From positions 828-9,929 of the forward strand of contig JAPLLP010000087.1 in assembly GCA_026387515.1 (NCBI GenBank): a stretch of 9,102 nucleotides of DNA, read 5' to 3'. The stretch comes from Candidatus Omnitrophota bacterium (GTDB taxonomy: Bacteria; Omnitrophota; Koll11; Gygaellales; Profunditerraquicolaceae). The stretch's first letter is position 1. Every line of letters begins with the position of its first letter. A program made the position numbers and the translations under genes. The notes beneath the pieces were generated by a model. It did no database searches. It was not told the DNA's origin and saw only the letters and a list, made by a program, of their open reading frames with translations. Positions 1 to 6,316 of the stretch are shown piece after piece.

Positions 1-214
1 CTTCGGCGGTTGCGCCCTCGGCCTCGGTTTTCTCGGCAGCCTTCTCTTTTTTGATCCTGATCCTTATGGTCTTGATCTTAGGAAGACCATAAACCTTATC
101 CCCTTCCTTCCATTGCTCTTTTTCCAACATTGTTCTTAGGCGTTCAGTGCGCTTTAATACTGATCTTTGTTTTTTGGTACTACCGGACGAACCTAACGAC
201 GGATGAATTGACAT
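1..214 (-). CDS. PVC-type small basic protein, 3' end cut by window edge
   Basis: The visible 71 codons begin MSIHPSLGSSG and continue with a Lys/Arg-rich segment, then EKEQWKEGDKVYGLPK and a basic strand IKTIRIRIKKEK. This layout (MS..PSL.S.GS, R.VL.R.ER, W.EGD.V.GLPK) is the small basic protein family (TIGR04137-like) found in Chlamydiae, Verrucomicrobia, Planctomycetes and relatives. The family is uncharacterised; its charge suggests binding to RNA or the ribosome, which is inference. The ATG is fixed by a strong AAGGAGG site (223-229) 8 bases upstream, inside a two-hairpin leader. From about residue 59 the sequence turns into an Ala/Glu/Lys tail (AAEKTEAEGATAE) that runs off the window, so the protein is longer than the roughly 60-residue core. 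Family call is from memory of the pattern, fairly sure; function unknown. Confidence 0.82.
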   Translation of the reverse strand, partial: MSIHPSLGSSGSTKKQRSVLKRTERLRTMLEKEQWKEGDKVYGLPKIKTIRIRIKKEKAAEKTEAEGATAE

Positions 215-222
215 CTTTGTGG

Positions 223-270
223 CCTCCTTCGCAGTAGCGAACCCCAATCCATCCGATAGGATTGGGGGTT
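223..270 (-). promoter_or_regulatory. Two-hairpin leader with Shine-Dalgarno site, copy A
   Basis: Read on the minus strand this is a 9-bp stem (259-267 with 242-250), loop containing ATCGGAT, followed directly by a second 5-bp hairpin TTCGC-TACT-GCGAA (241-228) whose 3' arm runs into the AAGGAGG ribosome binding site of the small basic protein gene. A second copy of the same plan lies at 9050-9096 before gmhA. There is no U-run after the first stem, so it is not an ordinary terminator. A weak TATAAC (269-274) sits just upstream but no convincing -35 box, so I do not call a promoter. It could be a regulatory RNA leader or a dispersed palindromic repeat that carries a ribosome binding site. 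Confidence 0.6.
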
Positions 271-293
271 ATACGTCGGGTGTAATTAATAAC

Positions 294-818
294 CTACATC
301 TTCCTTATCATACAATCGCGATATTGTTTTTTTAATCTTGCTAAAAGCATCTCTGCCGAGCGCCTGTCGGAAAAATTACCCGCGCAGAGCATAAAATAAT
401 TACCCTTAGGGAATATGGCCGCGGAAATTCCTTTTTTATTAAGGGCCAAGGCCTCTTTTTGGGCCAGGTCGCGTTTTAGATAACTGGCTATCTGAATAGT
501 AAAAGCTTGGACAGCAACGGCTTTGACCGCCGCAACTTTGGCCGCCGCAACCGGAACAGGCTGGATCCGGGGCACCTCTTTCTTGATTGCCATATCCATG
601 CGTGATGCGCTATTGCTCACAACCACGCATCTTTTACCCCGCTCTACACCCAGCGAAAAAAAGATAATACCTGTGATTAAAAATCCCATCGTCACCAATA
701 TAACCTTCTCATAACTCCTTATAAAAGATACAACCCTGGAAGATAAACATGGCTTAGGAAACGCGACAGAAGAACCCCCGGAAAATAATTCCAACTGTGA
801 ATAATTTTCTCTTTCCAT
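294..818 (-). CDS. Single-pass membrane protein with C-terminal SPOR domain
   Basis: This 174-residue protein has a short cytoplasmic N-terminus (MERENYSQLELFSGG), one transmembrane helix at about residues 39-58, a linker rich in Ala, Val, Lys and Pro (about 78-104), and a C-terminal SPOR-like domain (105-174) beginning FTIQIASYLKR. SPOR domains bind denuded peptidoglycan glycan strands at the division septum, so a role in cell division or wall remodelling is likely; the topology fits FtsN/DedD-like proteins. I chose ATG 818 because AGAGGGG (824-830) lies 5 bases upstream; a TTG at 839 is the other in-frame option and would add 7 residues. The 5' side is occupied by a 13-bp inverted repeat spanning the stop of the HD-GYP gene. 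The N-terminal QLELF resembles a sliding-clamp-binding peptide (see findings). It stands 79 bases from the next gene. Confidence 0.82.
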   Translation of the reverse strand: MERENYSQLELFSGGSSVAFPKPCLSSRVVSFIRSYEKVILVTMGFLITGIIFFSLGVERGKRCVVVSNSASRMDMAIKKEVPRIQPVPVAAAKVAAVKAVAVQAFTIQIASYLKRDLAQKEALALNKKGISAAIFPKGNYFMLCAGNFSDRRSAEMLLARLKKQYRDCMIRKM

Positions 819-831
819 GTCAACCCCTCTT

Positions 832-869
832 AAAATCAAACCTACCTCTGGTGGTTAGGTTTGATTTTA
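832..869. repeat. 13-bp perfect inverted repeat at a gene junction
   Basis: AAAATCAAACCTA (832-844) is the exact reverse complement of TAGGTTTGATTTT (857-869), with a 12-base spacer. It spans the stop codon of the HD-GYP gene (842-844) and ends one base before the ribosome binding site of the SPOR gene. The stem is AT-rich with A at one side and U at the other, so it might act as a weak intrinsic terminator or attenuator, or control access to the SPOR gene. The role is inferred; the repeat itself is plainly visible. Confidence 0.7.
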
Positions 870-1957
870 TCCCGCCCTCTGGGCGGGACTACATTATCAC
901 GAGAGCCCAGATATTGCTTTGTTTTTATCTTTCTGACTATCTTTAAAAATGCATCTACTACCCTTGGATCAAACTGCGTTCCGCTCTTCTTTTTGATCTC
1001 CTTGATAGCCGAACTGATATTCATCCTTTCCCGGTAAGGCCGTCCATAAACCATGGCCTCAAAGGCATCGGCGACGGTCATCACCCGGGCGCCCTCGGGG
1101 ATCTGACCTTTTTTCAGTCGCGACGGATAACCGGTGCCGTCATATCTTTCGTGGTGGTGCATAATAATGGGAATCACCGGCTTTAAGATCTGCAAAGGCC
1201 TTAAAAGCTGCGCCCCGCGCACCGGATGCGACTTGATAATACTGAATTCTCCCGGAGTAAGCTTTGAGGTTTTAGTAAGAATAGCCAAAGGAATATCCAC
1301 TTTTCCAGCATCATGCAAGAGGCTTGCGTATTTGAGACTTTCTATCTGTTTCTCATCCAGGTGCATCTGATGCGCGATCGACATTACCAACCGGCTAAAA
1401 TACGGCGAATGGGTATATTCCTGGGGAACGCGTATGTCCAAAAACGTAGAAAGGGCCTTTATGCTGCCCAGCACTATCTTCTGCTGCTCTTCGTAAAGCT
1501 GCAGATTCTTGATCCCAATGGTCGCCTGTTCCAACATGGTAGTCAGGATCTGCTGATCAAATTTGTCAAAGACGGGGGCATCCTTATCCCGCTTAATGAC
1601 AATCAGGCCCATGATATCCTCGGAAATAAGCGGCGTAACCAGGAGGTTATCGCCCCTGATAGAACTAAGCGTACGGATGATCCTTTTCTCCAGGCGTGAG
1701 GATATCTTGGTTTTTTTATCTACCACGAACCTCTTGCGTCCGCTTATCGTGCATCTAAAAAGAGAATATTTTTTTGTAGAATCCAGAAGCACCAACACGC
1801 AGTAACGGGCGTTGAATATCTGGCAGGTAAGCTTTGCCAACCTTATAATAAGATCGTTCAATTCAAAAGTAGAATTCAACAGCCGGTAAACACTGTGAAT
1901 TGAAGAAATCAATACTTTATACTTTTTCGTAGGGGTCAAATAATTTTTTGTATTCAT
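842..1957 (-). CDS. GAF-HD-GYP cyclic-di-GMP phosphodiesterase
   Basis: This 371-residue protein has a GAF-like sensor (about 15-155, the weaker call) and an HD-GYP hydrolase (about 165-345). The metal and catalytic signature is intact: H183, HDAGK at 215-219, H244, HHE at 268-270, DGTGYP at 273-278, D297 and the distal GTQFDP. HD-GYP enzymes break cyclic-di-GMP down to pGpG or GMP, so the protein probably lowers this messenger in response to a ligand or redox cue sensed by GAF. No membrane segment is present, so it should be cytosolic. ATG 1957 lies inside the end of the dGTPase gene (41-base overlap), with only a weak upstream site; translational coupling is likely. The last 20 or so residues after the domain are encoded by two palindromes and look like a late addition. 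The ligand of the GAF domain cannot be seen. Confidence 0.9.
   Translation of the reverse strand: MNTKNYLTPTKKYKVLISSIHSVYRLLNSTFELNDLIIRLAKLTCQIFNARYCVLVLLDSTKKYSLFRCTISGRKRFVVDKKTKISSRLEKRIIRTLSSIRGDNLLVTPLISEDIMGLIVIKRDKDAPVFDKFDQQILTTMLEQATIGIKNLQLYEEQQKIVLGSIKALSTFLDIRVPQEYTHSPYFSRLVMSIAHQMHLDEKQIESLKYASLLHDAGKVDIPLAILTKTSKLTPGEFSIIKSHPVRGAQLLRPLQILKPVIPIIMHHHERYDGTGYPSRLKKGQIPEGARVMTVADAFEAMVYGRPYRERMNISSAIKEIKKKSGTQFDPRVVDAFLKIVRKIKTKQYLGSRDNVVPPRGRDKIKPNHQR
871..887. repeat. GC-rich 7-bp palindrome inside HD-GYP gene 3' end
   Basis: CCCGCCC-TCT-GGGCGGG forms a perfect 7-bp stem with a 3-base loop, one base from the AT-rich inverted repeat at 832-869. It is translated as part of the C-terminal tail VVPPRGRD of the HD-GYP protein, outside the conserved domain. 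Such short GC palindromes look like REP-type elements; copies elsewhere in the genome would have to be searched for. Confidence 0.6.
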
Positions 1958-3071
1958 CTAATGCGTACCTATCGGTCATTCCTGCGATATAGTCGCAGAC
2001 TACGCGCCTGGTCCCGTCGATCGGGAGGCTCTTCTGTATCTCCGGCGGCAAGCCGTCGGGCCTCTCTACATAAACCTCAAACAACTCCTCAATGAAACGC
2101 TTGGCCTTATTGCTCATGCGTACCACGCGGTAGTGGTGATACAACTTTTGTATCAAAAGTTCCCGCAGCGGAGACCTTTGCCGTTGCATATTACTACTGA
2201 ATGCAGCGACTTTTAGATCCTGCCTCTTTATATCCCGGTAAGACCTGGGCTTTAACTTGCTTATTTTTCTCTGTATCTCCTCGATCAGGTCCGTAACCTG
2301 CATATTGATCAGATTACGGATAACCAGGTACTTCTTCTGTGAATTATCTATTTTACCATACTTTTGCGAAATTTTCCCGCAAATATTCTTCCAGATAGCC
2401 AATTTATTTAAATCACTTTCCTTGAGCAATCCCGAAGTAAGGCCGTCGTCAAGATCGTGATTATCATAGGCTATTTCGTCGGCTATGTCAACAATTTGTG
2501 TCTCCAAAAGCGGCATTTCGTCGGGGCAAAATTCTTCAATGGCACCCGCTTTATCAAAAGCAGAAGAGTGCTTCACTATGCCCTCCCTCACCTCCCAAGT
2601 CAGATTTAAACCGGGAAACTCCGGGTACCTCTTTTCCAGTATATCCACCACCCTCAAGCCCTGAAGGTTATGGTTAAATCCGCCTTCCTCGGCCATCAAT
2701 TCATTTAAGGCATCCTCCCCGGAATGGCCAAAGGCAGTGTGCCCCAGGTCATGGGCCAACGCAATGGCCTCGGTTAAATCGGCATTCAACCTGAGAGCAA
2801 AGGCAATAGTGCGGGCGATCTGGGCCACTTCGATAGTATGCGTAAGGCGGGTACGATAATAATCCCCCTCGTGGTTCACGAAAACTTGAGTCTTATATTC
2901 CAGCCGCCGGAAGGCAGCCGAATGTATAATCCTGTCTCGGTCACGCTGATAAACGGATCGATATGGATGCTCTTTCTCTTTATGAACTCTACCCGCGGTG
3001 CAACAGCTTCTCATTGCCCACGGGGCTAAAAAAGCATCCTCCAATTTCCTGATCTGATCCTGATTAAGCAT
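1917..3071 (-). CDS. dgt: dGTPase-family deoxynucleoside triphosphate triphosphohydrolase
   Basis: This is a 384-residue member of the HD-superfamily dNTP triphosphohydrolases, which split dGTP or other dNTPs into deoxynucleoside and triphosphate. Family marks are RDRDRIIHSAAFRRLEYKTQVF-like (43-64), H78 in RTRLTHT, HD at 107-108 in AHDLGHTAFGHSGE, and D198 in IADEIAYDNHDLDDG, giving the H-HD-D metal site. Length fits the shorter, non-E. coli branch, often annotated as 'dGTPase-like'; exact substrate is unknown. I chose ATG 3071, which overlaps the stop of the upstream gene by 8 bases (ATGCTTAA), because the family starts close to this point. An ATG at 3164 would add 31 unrelated residues read out of frame from the HIT domain. 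No strong ribosome binding site is present, so coupling to the upstream gene is likely. Confidence 0.93.
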   Translation of the reverse strand: MLNQDQIRKLEDAFLAPWAMRSCCTAGRVHKEKEHPYRSVYQRDRDRIIHSAAFRRLEYKTQVFVNHEGDYYRTRLTHTIEVAQIARTIAFALRLNADLTEAIALAHDLGHTAFGHSGEDALNELMAEEGGFNHNLQGLRVVDILEKRYPEFPGLNLTWEVREGIVKHSSAFDKAGAIEEFCPDEMPLLETQIVDIADEIAYDNHDLDDGLTSGLLKESDLNKLAIWKNICGKISQKYGKIDNSQKKYLVIRNLINMQVTDLIEEIQRKISKLKPRSYRDIKRQDLKVAAFSSNMQRQRSPLRELLIQKLYHHYRVVRMSNKAKRFIEELFEVYVERPDGLPPEIQKSLPIDGTRRVVCDYIAGMTDRYALDEYKKLFDPYEKV

Positions 3072-3987
3072 ATTGCTTGGCCGCCTTTCGTAAAAACCGG
3101 TATAACTCATCCAGGGATTGAGAGATAACTTTAGTGCCGGCAATAACCGGCATAAAATTAACATCCCCGTTCCAACGTGGCACTATATGCACATGCAGGT
3201 GACCGGCGACACCGGCCCCCGCCGCTCTGGTTAAGTTTATCCCGATATTGTAGCCATGAGGCTTAAGCACCTTATCCAAAAGCGACTTTGTCTTTTTAAG
3301 AACGCTAAAGAGATCCTCTACTTCTACGGGAGTCAATGACGAGATGTCTGCCGTATGCCTCTTAGGGCTTATCAGGCAATGACCGTTATTATAAGGAAAA
3401 ATATTCAACAAGGAAATACTATGCCTGGTATCCAGGATAACGTAATCTTCGGATTTCTTCTCCTTGGCCCGGCAAAAAATACATTTTTTCTCCCTTTTCC
3501 CGGCAATATAATTAATCCGCCAGGCGGCCAGCCTTGTTCTCCAAAAATAATACAGTATCCCGTTTTTTTTCTCATTTACCGGATTATGGGAATGCCCAAA
3601 GACAATCGCATCCACTTTATCATCTTGGAATATATTTAACGCCAACTCTTTCAAGGCGTTGGGGTGCCCATACCCATGCGTAACCCCAATCTTAAATTTT
3701 CCCGCAGAAATTATTTCTTTTATGGGTAGCTCCCTCTTTGTCTCCGGCAAATCCATATTCCCGGATACCGCAAAAACCAAAGGACATATTTCTTTAAAGA
3801 TACCAATAACTTTTATGTTTACCAGGTCTCCGCAATGGATAATGGCATCCATGTCTTTTAAGTCTTCGCGTACTTTTTGAGGGACCTCCCATTCCTGATC
3901 CGAGATGTGGGTATCAGAGATAACCCCCAGCCTGATCACCTTTCTATCCGGATGCTGCTCTATTCTGATCTTGGCGGTATGCTTCAT
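3064..3987 (-). CDS. Metallophosphoesterase (YfcE-like) fused to HIT-family hydrolase
   Basis: Residues 18-147 are a YfcE/MJ0936-type calcineurin-like phosphoesterase with all metal-binding motifs: D25-x-H27, GD54, GN77, H104 and GHSH (131-134). Residues about 152-307 are a complete HIT protein of the Ap4A-phosphorylase-like branch: AWRINYI, a CIFC pair (169, 172), and the HLHVHIV triad (263-269) followed by PRWNGD and NFMP. HIT enzymes transfer or release nucleotide monophosphates, for example from Ap4A. The phosphoesterase stops at GILYYF, where relatives continue with NPGS and a final strand, so about 25 residues appear lost at the junction (near 3530-3548). The HIT part lacks the usual LWAP start. 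ATG 3987 overlaps the ATPase stop as ATGA; no clear ribosome binding site. Domains are confident; whether the fusion is natural is uncertain. Confidence 0.88.
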   Translation of the reverse strand: MKHTAKIRIEQHPDRKVIRLGVISDTHISDQEWEVPQKVREDLKDMDAIIHCGDLVNIKVIGIFKEICPLVFAVSGNMDLPETKRELPIKEIISAGKFKIGVTHGYGHPNALKELALNIFQDDKVDAIVFGHSHNPVNEKKNGILYYFWRTRLAAWRINYIAGKREKKCIFCRAKEKKSEDYVILDTRHSISLLNIFPYNNGHCLISPKRHTADISSLTPVEVEDLFSVLKKTKSLLDKVLKPHGYNIGINLTRAAGAGVAGHLHVHIVPRWNGDVNFMPVIAGTKVISQSLDELYRFLRKAAKQYA

Positions 3988-5573
3988 GCTATGATTCGGG
4001 GCCGGGAGTAAACGTCCAAAAGCCGGTTTAGATTACCCAAATCCCAGGTCGAGATCTTTTCATCCATTGCCCTTAACCGGGCATTGGCATCGATGCTCTT
4101 AAGGCCCACGATAATCTTCTGCTGTAGCTTATTCCTATACTTTTTGCACTCGCGGGAAAAATCCAGGATATCATCTTCGGTAATCAGCTCATTTTTAAAA
4201 GCCATTATCCAAACGCTGTCTTGAGAACGACCCAATAATCCCTCTTTAAAGCCCTTAGCCGGAAAATTCAACAACTTAATCTCACGAAAACGATCCAGGC
4301 GCAGGCGTTTCTTCTCTATTAGTATTGTATCGTCGGTAAAAAGACGGAACAACTCACCGATCCTCTCTGCCACCGCCTTCTGCGAATCCCGCATAAATTC
4401 ATTGATCATCTCATCGATGCAAGCCACAAAAACCGCTTTTTGGTTTTTTGCGTCAAAGGTAAGCGACCTCTCCTTCTCCCGATGCACGAATTTCAACCAG
4501 AAACCGAATACCCTGTCATTGATACCCAGAAAATCTCCGCTGCGGTTAAGGCTGTCAGTATCAACCAAATAATTGATGCGGGCGAGGATCTCTTTCTTTG
4601 GTTTACGCATAATATGGGCCAGGTCGTTTATCTTATTTTGGCCGCTTGAGACCAGGTACAATAAAGACAGGTAATCCTGGCTTAGGGAAGAATCAAGGAA
4701 CTGTTTAAGGCAACTGGAAAATCTCTGGTTTAATAAACCGGATGGCTCAAAGAGTAATTCTTCCATGATAACCGAAAGATTATCCTTGCCGGACTTAAGG
4801 AGTATGCCGGAAATAACATCAAGATAAAAAGGGTAGCCCCCCGTAAAGTGCACGATAAAATTACGCAAGCCGGCTTCCAGTTCTGTCGTGCGCAAACGAT
4901 CATACAGATAGTCTTCGCTATCCGCGGCATCAAAAGGCTCTACTGAAATCACCTCGAAATTACCAAATAATAGCGATAGCTCTTTGGCGAGGATCGCCCT
5001 AGCCTTGGCCTTACGCGAACTGATTATAATATACATAGTGGTTTTCTGGGAAACCAACATTTTTGACCACTGAGTATACAGATCTTTAAACCCCAAGTTT
5101 TCCAAATTATGGAATTCATCGAATATTACCACGCAAGACTTTGATGTCTCTTCGTATATAATGTCGCACAGAGACAATAAATCTCCAAACGCCGCTCCCT
5201 TATTACGCTTAGTGAGCCCGGATAGGATAAAACGGGCCTTTTGCACGGTGCGGGGTATATATTTCTCCGATTTATTCAAAAGATAGGCAAGGTCTTCTTT
5301 AATGATCAGGCCGCTTACGGAAAGAAAATTATATAAGAGTACTCCGATGAATCTCTGCGTGAAACTTGCCACAGTCTCAGGCCTTGTCTCTATGTATATA
5401 ACCACCGTTCTTGGATCGTAGAAACTTTCCAATAACTTGAAAACCAGCGAAGTCTTCCCTACCAGCTCATCTCCGAGAATTGCCAAATTCTGGCGATATC
5501 CGTCTTTTAATGCACCGATGCGCTTTGTCAAGAGTTCAAGATGCGATTTTCGTTTATAAAATGTCCCTGTCAT
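3984..5573 (-). CDS. AAA/STAND-type ATPase (archaeal ATPase_2-like) of unknown role
   Basis: The N-terminal half is a P-loop ATPase: Walker A GDELVGKT (34-41), Walker B VVIFDEFHNL (D152, E153), a sensor-1-like ISSRK (184-188) and GGYPF (245-249), the GxP element of STAND ATPases. A winged-helix segment follows (about 300-360, INDLAHIM...ILARINYLVD) ending in a VFGFWLKFV block seen in the ATPase_2/DUF234 group. The C-terminal region (about 385-529) has the secondary-structure feel of a restriction-nuclease-like domain (AERIGELF, VWIMAFKNE) but I see no convincing PD-ExK set, so it may be inactive. No signal or membrane segment. ATG 5573 directly follows the TAA of the lipoprotein gene, with no ribosome binding site, and its end overlaps the next gene by ATGA. 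I cannot name a function; candidates include a regulator, defence component or DNA-handling ATPase. Confidence 0.75.
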   Translation of the reverse strand: MTGTFYKRKSHLELLTKRIGALKDGYRQNLAILGDELVGKTSLVFKLLESFYDPRTVVIYIETRPETVASFTQRFIGVLLYNFLSVSGLIIKEDLAYLLNKSEKYIPRTVQKARFILSGLTKRNKGAAFGDLLSLCDIIYEETSKSCVVIFDEFHNLENLGFKDLYTQWSKMLVSQKTTMYIIISSRKAKARAILAKELSLLFGNFEVISVEPFDAADSEDYLYDRLRTTELEAGLRNFIVHFTGGYPFYLDVISGILLKSGKDNLSVIMEELLFEPSGLLNQRFSSCLKQFLDSSLSQDYLSLLYLVSSGQNKINDLAHIMRKPKKEILARINYLVDTDSLNRSGDFLGINDRVFGFWLKFVHREKERSLTFDAKNQKAVFVACIDEMINEFMRDSQKAVAERIGELFRLFTDDTILIEKKRLRLDRFREIKLLNFPAKGFKEGLLGRSQDSVWIMAFKNELITEDDILDFSRECKKYRNKLQQKIIVGLKSIDANARLRAMDEKISTWDLGNLNRLLDVYSRPRIIA

Positions 5574-6242
5574 TTAAGATTGAGGTAAATAAAAATAAGG
5601 GTTCTGAGGAATAGAGCTCTTTCTGATCTCAAAATGAAGATAGGTATTTTTATTCCTGCCCCAGGAACCTGTTTTGGCGATCAGGCTCCCCTTTTTAACC
5701 GTATCTCCGGGCTTAATAAAAACCTCGGAATTCCTGGCATAAACCGTCATAAAGCCGTCACCGTGATCAATGATCACTGTTTTTCCGAAACCTACCAGAT
5801 CCGCTGAATAAAAGACCGTTTTTCCTGAACGCGAAGCAACTACGTCGGAGGAAAAACCCGTATGGATATTCAAACCCTTATTTATCATATTATCAAAGGT
5901 CTGGCCAAAACCGCAGATCACTGAGCCTCTTACCGGCCAGATAAAATCGCCTTCACCGTAATCTGTTATTTTCACCTGATCATCTTTTTTTCGATTGGGA
6001 ATAAATATCAGCTGATTTACTTCGATATTGGAAGTATCGGATATCTTATTAACCCTGGCTAATTCATCCAGATCTACATTATACATCCGGGAGATCCTCC
6101 AGAGCGTTTCTTTCCTCTGCACCCGGTGGTAAATGCCGGGCATGCCCTTGGGCCCCGGAGGAATAACTAGCGGCGCAGTGGCGCACCCGCTTAAAAGAAA
6201 ACTAACCACCAAGATCCATTTTATTCTATTGCGCATATTCAT
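5574..6242 (-). CDS. LysM/LytM (M23-fold) lipoprotein, NlpD-like, degenerate active site
   Basis: A 222-residue lipoprotein: basic N-terminus, hydrophobic stretch and lipobox LLSGC (C20), with Ala after the Cys, which fits outer-membrane sorting. A LysM peptidoglycan-binding domain occupies about 37-82 (YHRVQRKETLWRISRMYNV), and a LytM/M23 fold about 100-218. The zinc site is broken: relatives have HxGxD where this has NKGLNI (121-126), and HLH where this has YLH (201-203); only H160 and H203 remain recognisable. Such inactive LytM proteins (NlpD, EnvC) activate amidases at division, so a regulatory role is likely. ATG 6242 is just 3 bases from the 3' end of the tRNA; ATG 6236 is an alternative. 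The open frame extends 5' to a GTG at 6302 only because it reads through the tRNA. No ribosome binding site is visible. Confidence 0.85.
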   Translation of the reverse strand: MNMRNRIKWILVVSFLLSGCATAPLVIPPGPKGMPGIYHRVQRKETLWRISRMYNVDLDELARVNKISDTSNIEVNQLIFIPNRKKDDQVKITDYGEGDFIWPVRGSVICGFGQTFDNMINKGLNIHTGFSSDVVASRSGKTVFYSADLVGFGKTVIIDHGDGFMTVYARNSEVFIKPGDTVKKGSLIAKTGSWGRNKNTYLHFEIRKSSIPQNPYFYLPQS

Positions 6243-6245
6243 AAG

Positions 6246-6316
6246 AGCGAGAGAGGGGAATCGAACCCCCATATCCAGCTTGGGAAGCTGGTGTTCTACC
6301 ACTGAACTACTCTCGC
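6246..6316 (-). tRNA. tRNA-Gly (anticodon CCC)
   Basis: A 71-base cloverleaf can be drawn in full: acceptor GCGAGAG/CTCTCGC (perfect 7 bp), TA, D arm GTTC-AGTGGTA-GAAC, anticodon stem CCAGC/GCTGG with loop TTCCCAA, variable region ATAT, T arm GGGGG-TTCGATT-CCCCT (one G-U) and discriminator U. The anticodon CCC (6282-6284) reads GGG, Gly; the U discriminator fits bacterial tRNA-Gly. No CCA is encoded, so it must be added. The 5' 10 bases are shared with the end of thiC (stop TAG at 6307-6309) and the next gene starts 3 bases after the 3' end, so the tRNA is probably cut from a polycistronic transcript. Confidence 0.95.

Noticed and set aside
259..267. Leader stem A as an intrinsic terminator of the SPOR gene
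   Set aside because: The stem is followed by TTCGC rather than a U-run and leads directly into a ribosome binding site.
528..550. Short repeated GCCGCAAC units as a functional DNA repeat
   Set aside because: They fall in the Ala/Val/Lys linker of the SPOR protein and are explained by low-complexity coding sequence.
3072..3164. Longer dGTPase from ATG 3164
   Set aside because: The added 31 residues are the HIT domain read out of frame, and ATG 3071 has the typical short overlap and matches the family start.
6275..6291. Perfect CCAGCTT/AAGCTGG palindrome as a regulatory site
   Set aside because: It is the anticodon arm of the tRNA-Gly gene.
6243..6302. N-terminal extension of the LytM lipoprotein from GTG 6302
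   Set aside because: These 20 codons are the tRNA-Gly gene read as protein; the lipoprotein signal begins only at 6242 or 6236.
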